The notes beneath the pieces were generated by a model. That model saw only the letters and a program-made list of their open reading frames with translations, was not told the origin of the DNA and searched no databases. A program made the position numbers and the translations under genes. DNA of 37,475 bases from Legionellaceae bacterium (GTDB taxonomy: Bacteria; Pseudomonadota; Gammaproteobacteria; Legionellales; Legionellaceae), in contig CANJQE010000006.1 of the NCBI GenBank assembly GCA_947476305.1, positions 1 through 37,475 of the forward strand. The letters run 5' to 3'. Below are positions 16,928 to 25,065 of this stretch, one piece after another. How positions within the stretch are numbered: position 1 is the stretch's first letter; every line of letters begins with the position of its first letter.

Positions 16928-17701
16928 TTATCCTTTATTCACTCTAGCCAAGAGACAATGCAATGACCAATGTATCGTGCGCTCTGTAGACTCTGCGCCC
17001 CAAGCGGATTCAAGTTTGTCGTAAATGAGATCTAAAGGATTTTGTTGATTCTGTACCTGATACTCTTTCACAGCCGACCAGGTCGATAAATAACCCATTA
17101 ATTGTTTTAAATTAAGGCTCTTATCAATAGAAAAATGTGGTGTAGTCAGTTTTGCAAAAGGAAAAGGAATGGTTTTGAATTCTTCATCTATATAAAAACG
17201 CTCTTTAGGCCAATATTGTGCTCCTAAAATGTCATAATACAAAGTATGAATAATCTCATCAATAGGGGATTCATTAAAATGACCCAGACTATAACACCAA
17301 GCAGCAAATAGAGCATTAGGTGCACTGACTCGTCGAACCTCATCATAAAACCAATCAAAATCAAACCAATGAAGTGCTTGTGCGACCGTGATTAAATTAA
17401 TAGAACCTGATTCAATAGGTGTTTGTTCCGCTGGACAACAAAAATATTCTATATTGTCCTTTTGCGGAGCCGCCGCTAATTGTCCTGAATTAATATCAGT
17501 AGCAATAATTTTTTTAAAGCGTTCTGCTAATGATTTTGCTGCCTGACCAGTACCTGTTCCGCAATCCCAAACTGTAGAATTAAGCTCTACTTGTTGCGCC
17601 AAATAATCAAATAATGCCTCAGGATAATCAGGTCGACACAATGAATATTGCTCCGATTGCTGATTAAAATGATTAATGTATTCTGAGTTTTTTTTATTCA
17701 T
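16928..17701 (-). CDS. Class I SAM-dependent methyltransferase
   Basis: The 257-residue protein has SAM-binding motif I at about 43-50 (VWDCGTGTGQAA), an acidic motif II (IATDINSGQL), and motif IV-like ITVAQALHWFDFDWF. This matches the Methyltransf_11 group, close to small-molecule methyltransferases of the TehB/YafE/trans-aconitate kind. The N-terminal FNQQSEQYSLCRPDYP is typical of that group. The substrate cannot be told. Its start overlaps the end of the ABC transporter gene by 8 nt, so both are translated from one transcript. Confidence 0.8.
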   Translation of the reverse strand: MNKKNSEYINHFNQQSEQYSLCRPDYPEALFDYLAQQVELNSTVWDCGTGTGQAAKSLAERFKKIIATDINSGQLAAAPQKDNIEYFCCPAEQTPIESGSINLITVAQALHWFDFDWFYDEVRRVSAPNALFAAWCYSLGHFNESPIDEIIHTLYYDILGAQYWPKERFYIDEEFKTIPFPFAKLTTPHFSIDKSLNLKQLMGYLSTWSAVKEYQVQNQQNPLDLIYDKLESAWGAESTERTIHWSLHCLLARVNKG

Positions 17702-19505
17702 CCCAATCGTCCCTATCTTTATCGTCTTCTGGTAGGAATCCTCCTATTTGAGCATTCCACATCGATTTATATAAACCATTTTGAGCAAGCAACTGTTGAT
17801 GAGTTCCATCCTCGACAATTTTTCCTTCCTGAAACACTAAAATTCTATCCATATGCAATAAAGTAGAAAGTCGATGTGCAATTACTAAAGTAGTTTTTGC
17901 TTCCATCAATTCCCATAAAGAATTTTGAATAATTTCTTCTGTTAATGAATCCAATTGAGAAGTTGCTTCGTCTAAAATCACTATAGGCGCGTTTTTTAAA
18001 ATGGCACGGGCTATAGCGGTTCGCTGTCTCTGCCCGCCAGAAAGTTTAATACCACGCTCACCAACTAAGGTGTTATAACCTTCAGGTAAAAGAGAAATAA
18101 AATCATCGCAACAGGCGCGCTTTGACGCGGTAATTACTTCATCATCAGATGCATTTGGATTCCCATAACGAATATTTTCCATCAAAGTTCTATGGAATAA
18201 AGAAGTATCTTGCGGAATCATACTAATAGCTTCTCTTAATGAATCCTGAGTCACCTCTGCAATATCCTGTCCATCAATAAGAATTCGTCCTGATTTGAGG
18301 TTAAATAAACGAAGAATTAGATGGATAAAGGTAGTTTTGCCACTTCCAGAAAAACCTACTAATCCTACCCGCTCTTTCGGTTGAATAATAATCGATTTAT
18401 TTTCAAAAACTTTTTTACCTTTATTGTAATAAAAGCTGACGTTTTCAAATTCAATAGCTCCTTGACTAACCATTAATTCTTTTGCATTGGGACTATCTTG
18501 AACATCAATGGGAGTACTTAAAATTGCCACTGCTTGCCGTGCAATACCTACTTCGCGATAAAAATCAGCCATAGCATGACATAAGTACCAAATCTGCGTC
18601 ATGATGACAAAAGATACATTAAAAATAAATACTAGATCGCCAGTGCTAATGATTCGCTCTTGCCAAAAATACAGCAATAAAGAAATCATAGTAACTAACA
18701 TAATGGTGACAGGAATATCTAAATACAAACGAAAGACATTCATATATAAAGTAAGTTTTTTATTACTTAGCTCTTCTTTATTTTGGCTAAGCTTAATATA
18801 AGCTAGCTCTGCTTTGCGACGTGAAAATAATTTAACGGCATTAGCATTACTTAAACTATCAACTATTTTTCCGCTAAGTTCACTTTTATCTTCTGCATTA
18901 TTAATGGAGTAACGATCTACTTTTTTTGATAGTTTAAAACTAATTACTAATTGCAGCACGATCCAAGTTAATAAAATAAGCGCAAACCAATAATTAATGG
19001 TACACATTAAAATTAAGGCTACAATAATTGATGAAAAAGCAGCAATAACATACCAAGTAATCAATTCAAAAATTGAATTCAAGGCACGAGGTAAATCATT
19101 AAGTTTATTAGCTAAGCTTCCAGCCATTTGATTGGAAAAATACTGATAGGATTGCTTGCTTAAATAATCAAATACTGACATCCGTATATCAGCTAGAAAC
19201 CGAGGAATAACATAGCCCTGCCACCAATTTTGTAAACGTAAAACCAAAAGCAAAAAAAACCAAGAACTACCACCTAATAATAAGGCAGGAGCAACTGTTT
19301 TAAATATATTTTCTGTATGAGGATGAGCATCTAAAGCATCAACAATCATTTTTAATGAATAAGGAATAGCATTATTTTCCAACACCATGACCATGGGAGC
19401 GAGAAAAAAAATAATAAAAGCTAGTTTTTGTTTTTTTACAAAATGTAAAAAGAACTTCCTTAAGTCCTTAGGTAATTCCGTAGTTGTTTGCTCTTGCTTA
19501 GTCAT
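17694..19505 (-). CDS. ABC exporter, fused membrane and ATPase domains
   Basis: This 603-residue half-transporter has an exporter-type membrane domain (about 20-315, six predicted helices) and a nucleotide-binding domain. Walker A is GFSGSGKT (384-391), the signature is LSGGQ (488-492), and Walker B VILDE (509-513) is followed by ATSQLDS and an H-loop in VIAHRLST. It would act as a dimer in the inner membrane, driving export of a lipid, peptide or drug. The tail is acidic (DKDRDDWDE). Pairing with an overlapping methyltransferase gene hints at a modified substrate, but MsbA-like or multidrug roles are equally possible. Confidence 0.85.
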   Translation of the reverse strand: MTKQEQTTTELPKDLRKFFLHFVKKQKLAFIIFFLAPMVMVLENNAIPYSLKMIVDALDAHPHTENIFKTVAPALLLGGSSWFFLLLVLRLQNWWQGYVIPRFLADIRMSVFDYLSKQSYQYFSNQMAGSLANKLNDLPRALNSIFELITWYVIAAFSSIIVALILMCTINYWFALILLTWIVLQLVISFKLSKKVDRYSINNAEDKSELSGKIVDSLSNANAVKLFSRRKAELAYIKLSQNKEELSNKKLTLYMNVFRLYLDIPVTIMLVTMISLLLYFWQERIISTGDLVFIFNVSFVIMTQIWYLCHAMADFYREVGIARQAVAILSTPIDVQDSPNAKELMVSQGAIEFENVSFYYNKGKKVFENKSIIIQPKERVGLVGFSGSGKTTFIHLILRLFNLKSGRILIDGQDIAEVTQDSLREAISMIPQDTSLFHRTLMENIRYGNPNASDDEVITASKRACCDDFISLLPEGYNTLVGERGIKLSGGQRQRTAIARAILKNAPIVILDEATSQLDSLTEEIIQNSLWELMEAKTTLVIAHRLSTLLHMDRILVFQEGKIVEDGTHQQLLAQNGLYKSMWNAQIGGFLPEDDKDRDDWDE

Positions 19506-19581
19506 AAGATACCGGCTTTTATAGATACTGTTATAGTGTAGCTCTTTTTTTTTGTTTCAAAAGGAAAAACCTTAGACTGAC

Positions 19582-19923
19582 TTAGAGTGATGATAAGGTA
19601 TAAGGAGAGCCTGTCCCAATCTTTGAAAATCCTGTAACTGTAATTTCTTTATTTTTTATTTCATTGAGTAAGGCCGCAATTTGTGCTTCGGATTGGCTTT
19701 TATTAAGAATATTTTGTAGCTCATTTATTCTTTCCAATAGTACGACGCACTCACTATTATCCGTAGTTCTGCTTTTTTTGATTTTTAATGACCAAATAGC
19801 TTCGACTACCTCATTATGAAGTTTTCTATATTCATCTGTTTTATTTTTTAGCTGCTCCAGGGTTAATTCTCCCCGATTTTTCAGCGCCATACTAAAATGC
19901 TCTAACAACTTAAAATCACCCAT
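19582..19923 (-). CDS. Small helical protein downstream of the kinase-motif gene
   Basis: This is not recognised. The protein of about 113 residues is hydrophilic and mostly helical, with heptad-like LLERINELQNILNK suggesting a coiled coil in the second half, and a serine-rich end. The second of two ATGs (19923) is better spaced from the AAGGTG ribosome site; the first is at 19926. It follows the kinase-motif gene by about 37 nt and is probably cotranscribed, which suggests a partner, chaperone or regulator of that protein. No signal peptide or membrane segment is seen. Confidence 0.5.
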   Translation of the reverse strand: MGDFKLLEHFSMALKNRGELTLEQLKNKTDEYRKLHNEVVEAIWSLKIKKSRTTDNSECVVLLERINELQNILNKSQSEAQIAALLNEIKNKEITVTGFSKIGTGSPYTLSSL

Positions 19924-19962
19924 CATTTCACCTTTAATCTTTTTGTTTTCTCTTAAAACTAA

Positions 19963-21582
19963 TTACTTTATATTATAACTAACTAGTTCTTCTAAATTAT
20001 TTAATTTTATCGCAGAGTCCGTTTTCCCAAATAAACCTAATCGGGTACTATTAAGCCAACCCATAGTTAACAATGAAAGAACATCCATTATAAATTTTTT
20101 AATTCTTCCACTCCACTCCCGATGATTATCTAAAATCCCTCTGGCATCCCTAACGGCCAATAAACATTCTTTTTTAAAATTACTCTTTGCGTCATCTAAA
20201 GTCTTGTCTAAGGCTAAAAAATTTTTTCTTGCCTGAGTTAGAGCCATACAAAACAATCCTGCTTGTTTGCTCGCTTCCCTATAATTAGAATTATGCAGCG
20301 CTTTTAAAATCATCTCTTTTTGTTTCTTAGTAAATCCCTTTATATAATTATCAAAATTCATTTGCTCTAAAATATTAAAGCGTTGTTCTAACTGATGAGT
20401 ACTCGTTTCAATTTCTCTTTTTTTCTCATCGGCTAGTTGAATAAAAGCATTATATTGGCTGCTTGGTTTGTTAATTAGCTCAATATAGCTATTAATTTGC
20501 ATCAATAATTGATCACGATGCTTCAACATAAGGGTTTTAGTCGTTTTGGAAGACAGACGGCTTATACTGAGCTTATTTAATTCTTCCAAAGCATTGGTAA
20601 GCGTATATTCACCTTTAGCTGTAGGTTCTACAGAGCAGTGCAACTCTTTATACATCAGACCAATTTCTTCACTAAGTGTATCATATCCCTGAGGTTTGAT
20701 TATAGAATGGCTCCCATTGGCCACAAAAGTATTTAGATGAAGTACATGTTGGTCTACTGTCTCTTCCGCAGCTTCGCTGTTTAAATACAATTTAAACGAT
20801 TCATCTTGTAAAGCAGCTAATTTTAATTCCTCTCTACGTGCTTTTAAAAAATTTATAAAAACATTTGCCTGAATACTAGTTGGTATATAGGCATCAACAA
20901 AATTCCTTATATAAGAATCGGGCAATAATATTATTTTCAATATAGCTTCATTGATTTCTTTTCGGAAATGAGAGGCATTTGTTAAATGTTCATTAACTAT
21001 CTTACTACTTTGATGAACTACTCCTTCACTACTTATATCTAACCAGTTAAAAGCTGTATATCCAAAAGGAAAAGGTAGGCTGCTTAATAACTCGGGAGTA
21101 ATATTTTTTTTATAATCTTTATAGGGAGCACTTCGGATGGCGGCAAAGCACCAGTCCCCATCAATTTTAACCACTTGATTATTCTTATTAAGACCAATAT
21201 TTCCATTTTTTAAATCTATTTCTTGTAAAAGAATAGAAATAACCATCACTTGTCCCAAACCTGGGTACGAACCTTTGGTAAATTCCTTTTGTGAATTCTG
21301 AGGTAGATGTTTATAACCTGGGATTTCTTCCGATAAAATAAAATAAGTATTTAAGACTGGATTATAAGCGATTAGAGTTTCGGGTTGCGAAGGAATAATA
21401 AGACGAAAGAACTCTTGAGCAAGAATTTCTAGGCAAGCAATAGTCCTAGATTCCATTTCTTTTTGATAAAAAACGCGCGCGTCACCTAGTAAAGTTGCTT
21501 TTTGGAGCTTATGAGTATAACGACCGGCTATGGTACCTGGAATGATAGTAAATTTTTTTATATCAATAAAAGGAGCCGACAT
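19963..21582 (-). CDS. Effector candidate with kinase-like motifs
   Basis: The ATG at 21582 gives 539 residues; a GTG four codons earlier is possible. The N-terminal third contains ILLQEIDLKNGNIGL followed by VVKIDGDWCF. With D123, N128 and D141/D143 this resembles the catalytic loop (DxxxxN) and metal-binding aspartate of remote protein-kinase-like folds (HipA, PI-kinase and several Legionella effectors). Residues ~240-480 are helical with coiled-coil potential. The tail has a mildly hydrophobic stretch (KFIMDVLSLLTMGWL), common in Legionella effectors. There is no signal peptide. Kinase activity is an inference from a short motif only; the nucleotide-binding lysine cannot be named with confidence. 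Confidence 0.5.
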   Translation of the reverse strand: MSAPFIDIKKFTIIPGTIAGRYTHKLQKATLLGDARVFYQKEMESRTIACLEILAQEFFRLIIPSQPETLIAYNPVLNTYFILSEEIPGYKHLPQNSQKEFTKGSYPGLGQVMVISILLQEIDLKNGNIGLNKNNQVVKIDGDWCFAAIRSAPYKDYKKNITPELLSSLPFPFGYTAFNWLDISSEGVVHQSSKIVNEHLTNASHFRKEINEAILKIILLPDSYIRNFVDAYIPTSIQANVFINFLKARREELKLAALQDESFKLYLNSEAAEETVDQHVLHLNTFVANGSHSIIKPQGYDTLSEEIGLMYKELHCSVEPTAKGEYTLTNALEELNKLSISRLSSKTTKTLMLKHRDQLLMQINSYIELINKPSSQYNAFIQLADEKKREIETSTHQLEQRFNILEQMNFDNYIKGFTKKQKEMILKALHNSNYREASKQAGLFCMALTQARKNFLALDKTLDDAKSNFKKECLLAVRDARGILDNHREWSGRIKKFIMDVLSLLTMGWLNSTRLGLFGKTDSAIKLNNLEELVSYNIK

Positions 21583-21657
21583 AATATTGAACACTATTTA
21601 AGAATAAGCTAGTGTACTCTAGGTTTAATTACTTAACAAAGGTGTAATCCGATTTTT

Positions 21658-22758
21658 TTATAGGCAAGGAGCAGGCATTAAACCACCTGGTTTTGCAGCT
21701 ATTGCTCTATAAATAGCCATAGAACTTGAAGGAATCTGCTCCTGACTTGTAAAAACAGTCCCGGAATTCAATAAAATACTGCATTTTTTTACAGGATTTC
21801 CTAAAGATTTAGCAAAATTATCATCTTTTGGTAATTGCTTAAAATCCGTGTATTTATATAAAATATAATACTGTTGTGATTTTAAGTCTGAAACACGAAT
21901 GCTTAAGGTAATTAAGGAAGACTTAGGCCGCTGGTCAGAATTATTTTTTATTTGGGGCGACTCATCAATAGGGTTTGTTTTTAAATGTACGGGCAGCAAA
22001 TTAACTCCCTGTGCTTTAACGCCAGTAACAGCTATACCAAAATTTCCTAAACCATTTGCATTATTTGAGAGAGAATAAATAGTCCCCTCTTCCTTATTGG
22101 CCTCATTTCTATCCTTTTGGAATAAGCCAAATAGATATTGATAACAATCAATAGCCGTTTCGGTATACAAATTATTATCATGGAAATAAAGCACGTCATC
22201 AGAGTAATATTTTAAAGGCAGCAAAGGATGATTCGATTTAACTCCGAATACTGGAACAATATGATCGTATTCAGGTTGAGGATTATTATCAAATATCGAC
22301 GTATTTTCATATACGCCAATCGCCACAGGATGATGAGCTATGACCTGCCCTTTAACCCATAATAAAAAATTTTTTGAGAGGGAGGGCTTTGAATTATCAA
22401 ATTGCTCATAATTCAGATGCATCTGTTTTAAGGCCGCAACTACATTATTAGTCTTAGTTGTAGCGCCTTTATAGCCCAGAAGAATCTGATCTAGCTGCTT
22501 ATTTTTAACTGGCAAATCAAGATTAGCTAGTCTTCGCGCATCGTATTGTGAAAGATATTGTCCATAATATAAACCGGCACTGATTAGAGCTACTTCACCA
22601 CAATAACCATTGGTGCTATTCCATTGTTCTCGACTAGGTATATTGTTTATCACCAAGTAAAGGCTTTGCTTTTGATTACTAAGGGAACATAGTTCCGGTA
22701 AGGCGAAAGCAAGAGTAGGAACTAACAATAAACAATAGAGCCAAATGAGTTTTTTCAT
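21658..22758 (-). CDS. Secreted papain/C39-like cysteine peptidase-fold protein
   Basis: A signal peptide (1-19, ending AFA) precedes a domain with N50-G-Y-C53-GEVALISAGLYYG, H166 in YDHIVPVFGV and D194-N195 in YFHDNN. This is the Cys-His-Asp/Asn order of papain-fold peptidases of the C39-like type. Four more cysteines (for example C24, and a C-terminal PAPCL end) could form disulfides outside the cytoplasm. The C-terminal half is not recognised. It is divergent from the SH2-like/protease gene, with about 100 bp between them. Whether it is an active protease or a binding domain cannot be told. A chagasin-like inhibitor gene is about 5 kb away. Confidence 0.6.
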   Translation of the reverse strand: MKKLIWLYCLLLVPTLAFALPELCSLSNQKQSLYLVINNIPSREQWNSTNGYCGEVALISAGLYYGQYLSQYDARRLANLDLPVKNKQLDQILLGYKGATTKTNNVVAALKQMHLNYEQFDNSKPSLSKNFLLWVKGQVIAHHPVAIGVYENTSIFDNNPQPEYDHIVPVFGVKSNHPLLPLKYYSDDVLYFHDNNLYTETAIDCYQYLFGLFQKDRNEANKEEGTIYSLSNNANGLGNFGIAVTGVKAQGVNLLPVHLKTNPIDESPQIKNNSDQRPKSSLITLSIRVSDLKSQQYYILYKYTDFKQLPKDDNFAKSLGNPVKKCSILLNSGTVFTSQEQIPSSSMAIYRAIAAKPGGLMPAPCL

Positions 22759-22857
22759 TGTTCTTGCTATCCAAATCGCTTCACATTAAATAATTATACA
22801 AGAACTATTTGCACTATGTTAAAATTTAAGTCAGTTATGGTAAATAAGGTGACGATA

Positions 22858-24942
22858 ATGACGGATAAATCAGTACAGGAATTGGTGCAAGATGAGTTAA
22901 ATAAAATTGATCAGAGCCTAGCCAAAGAGGTTCTACAACTTAATTTAACACGTAGTGAAGCAGAAACTTTTCTAAAAACTAATCGCGTTGTTCCTTTTAT
23001 TATTCGTCAATCCAGCCAGAGTGGTTTTCTTTCTTTAGATCTTTTTTATCCAATCCAAAATCATTTTGGACGTTATTTAATACAGCCACCAACAGATATT
23101 CAGCCAGAATTTCAACTGTTTTCTTTGCAAGATGGCATTCAAACCTATCAAGGATCGTTACAGAAAATTTTAAGTGACTTTTTAGCAGAGCGAAAAAAAG
23201 AGGCTAATCCCACTGCTAAAATTGATGCACCAGCTGTGATTCCTGAGCAAGCGATGTCTATGGAACTAGCCCAACAAAAACTAAAAGAAGCAGTTACGGC
23301 GCTCAATCTTAATCTTCCTGAACAAATATTCCAATTTGATTTTAATAGAGAGCAAACTGAACTCTATTTAAACCAGCATCCTGAAATTCCTTTTATCCTA
23401 CGCCAATCTAATGAAAAGGGATTTTTAACCTTAAGTTGTCAGGGTAAGTCTGTTGCTACATTAAATAATGTTTTAATTGATCCACCGAATACAGAACATC
23501 AGGACTTCCAATTTTGTAGTGTAGATGATAAAGGAATTAAAACCCTGCTTAAGCCAGCATTCGAAGACGCTATCAAAGAGCAGATTCAACGGCGAACTCT
23601 AACCCTTGAACATTGGCAAAAATTCAAAAAACATTTAGCCACAACAGGTAGTATAGCTGCAGTAATTAGTACGCAAAGTTTAGATAAAGAAAATGTGGCC
23701 TTTGCATCAGCAGACTTAGAACAAGCAAAACAAAATAGACCCTCTTTAGGACAAATAGATCCTGGACACAGTGGATTTGCCATGTCTTTAGCTTTACATG
23801 CCCCTTTTGTAGTTTTTAATGATAGCGATCAAAGAGAAAAAGCAAACTTAATTTTAAAAGATCATCTCTCCGCTCAAGGATTAATTATAATCACGGGCCA
23901 TGGTCTAGCTGACGGTGATTCAATTTCAGGAACTTTTACAAGAAATGGAAGTGATATTACAGTAGAACGTTCACCCACAGAAATTGTGCAAGCCCTATTA
24001 GAAGCGGGTGTAAAAAAAGGTGACCATCCGGTTCTACTCTTAAGTGTGTGTTTTGCAGCGGCAAAAGAAAATTCTTTAGCTCATAAATTAGCTAAAGAAT
24101 TAGCGAAACAAGGTATTAGCAGCACGATAATAGCAAGCGATAAACCCGTATCACGCTTTGGCCATAGTGTTATAGAAAATGATAGAGTAACTTTTAATGC
24201 GGATGTTGGAATAGCACCCCAAGAAGTTTGTGTATTTACTACAGAGGTTCAAGATAAAGAAAACAATCCGTCTATAAAGGTATATCGACCTAATGAAACC
24301 ATCCAATTAAGTGCATCTGGCTTATCCTTTTTAACAGTAGAAGAACTTGCATTACAAAAAGTACAAGATGAAGCACTTAAAAAGAAAAAGGAACAGGCTC
24401 CAGAGTTCTTAATTAAATTAAAAACGAATGTATCTTTAATTAATTTATTTAATGCGATTAATCAAATGGCTCAATATGGAGTTTATCTACAAGGATTAGA
24501 GTCGAATAAAGCAAGTGTTGTAAAGAATTTAGCGTTCTCATTAAATGATAAATTAGAGTTTTTTCTTATTAATTCGGTAAAAACATTTCCCTCTCCCGAG
24601 GAGCTGCTGCACTTTCAAAAAAAATTTAAAGATCTATTACACAGCGAAGATAAGCTAATGAGTGTCCACAGAGAACAATGGAAGCCCATCCTTGCTAATA
24701 TCTTATTAGCATTAACTGGCGTGGGTTTTTTACTTATTCTTGCAAAGCTCACTTACAGCGCCGTCAATGCCTGTCTTAATAAACAAGCAATGTCCTTTAA
24801 TAACTCCTTTTTCTTTGCTAAAACAAGCTCAGAACAATTAGAGGAAAAAATTGAGTCTACATTCAATCAAGTCGATTTTAATGAGCAAAAAGAAAAAAAT
24901 TGGCTTGATATTGAACGCCCCTTATTAATAAGCGCTCAGTAG
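22858..24942 (+). CDS. Tandem SH2-like domains plus clan CD peptidase-like domain, membrane-anchored effector candidate
   Basis: The ATG at 22858, with AAGG eight bases upstream, gives 694 residues; ATGs at 22816 and 22837 are less well placed. Two repeats of about 80 residues (near 30-110 and 158-240) share a helix, then VPFIIRQSSQSGFLSLD (R50) and IPFILRQSNEKGFLTLS (R182). This is the pattern of the SH2 FLVRES phosphotyrosine-binding strand. Next comes LIIITGHGLADGD (H348) and HPVLLLSVCFAA (C398), the His-Gly and Cys dyad of clan CD (caspase-like, C80/C14) peptidases. A hydrophobic segment at ~610-636 (ILLALTGVGFLLILAKL) follows, then a polar tail. There is no signal peptide, fitting a Dot/Icm effector. 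Domain calls are by eye. Confidence 0.55.
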   Translation: MTDKSVQELVQDELNKIDQSLAKEVLQLNLTRSEAETFLKTNRVVPFIIRQSSQSGFLSLDLFYPIQNHFGRYLIQPPTDIQPEFQLFSLQDGIQTYQGSLQKILSDFLAERKKEANPTAKIDAPAVIPEQAMSMELAQQKLKEAVTALNLNLPEQIFQFDFNREQTELYLNQHPEIPFILRQSNEKGFLTLSCQGKSVATLNNVLIDPPNTEHQDFQFCSVDDKGIKTLLKPAFEDAIKEQIQRRTLTLEHWQKFKKHLATTGSIAAVISTQSLDKENVAFASADLEQAKQNRPSLGQIDPGHSGFAMSLALHAPFVVFNDSDQREKANLILKDHLSAQGLIIITGHGLADGDSISGTFTRNGSDITVERSPTEIVQALLEAGVKKGDHPVLLLSVCFAAAKENSLAHKLAKELAKQGISSTIIASDKPVSRFGHSVIENDRVTFNADVGIAPQEVCVFTTEVQDKENNPSIKVYRPNETIQLSASGLSFLTVEELALQKVQDEALKKKKEQAPEFLIKLKTNVSLINLFNAINQMAQYGVYLQGLESNKASVVKNLAFSLNDKLEFFLINSVKTFPSPEELLHFQKKFKDLLHSEDKLMSVHREQWKPILANILLALTGVGFLLILAKLTYSAVNACLNKQAMSFNNSFFFAKTSSEQLEEKIESTFNQVDFNEQKEKNWLDIERPLLISAQ

Positions 24943-24948
24943 AAGACT

Positions 24949-24990
24949 TAAGATAAAAACATCTCTGAATATAAAGGTGTTTTTATCTTA
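24949..24990. terminator. 13-bp stem terminator after the SH2-like gene
   Basis: TAAGATAAAAACA and its exact complement flank a 16-nt loop seven bases after the stop codon. The descending arm itself is T-rich (TGTTTTTATCTTA), which fits an intrinsic terminator for the plus-strand gene. Confidence 0.65.
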
Positions 24991-25065
24991 TAGATAACGA
25001 ATTACTTCTTGATCTTCATGCTTATAAAAGCGATCATTTTAATTTTTTTGAAGTGAGAAGGTCGC

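Noticed and set aside
21583-21602. PmrA-box-like tandem half-sites (CTTAAATAG and TTCAATATT, two bases apart) upstream of the kinase-motif gene
   Set aside because: About 14 of 18 bases fit the consensus I recall, but the site touches the likely ATG at 21582. Activator sites should lie upstream of the promoter, so this is probably chance in AT-rich DNA.
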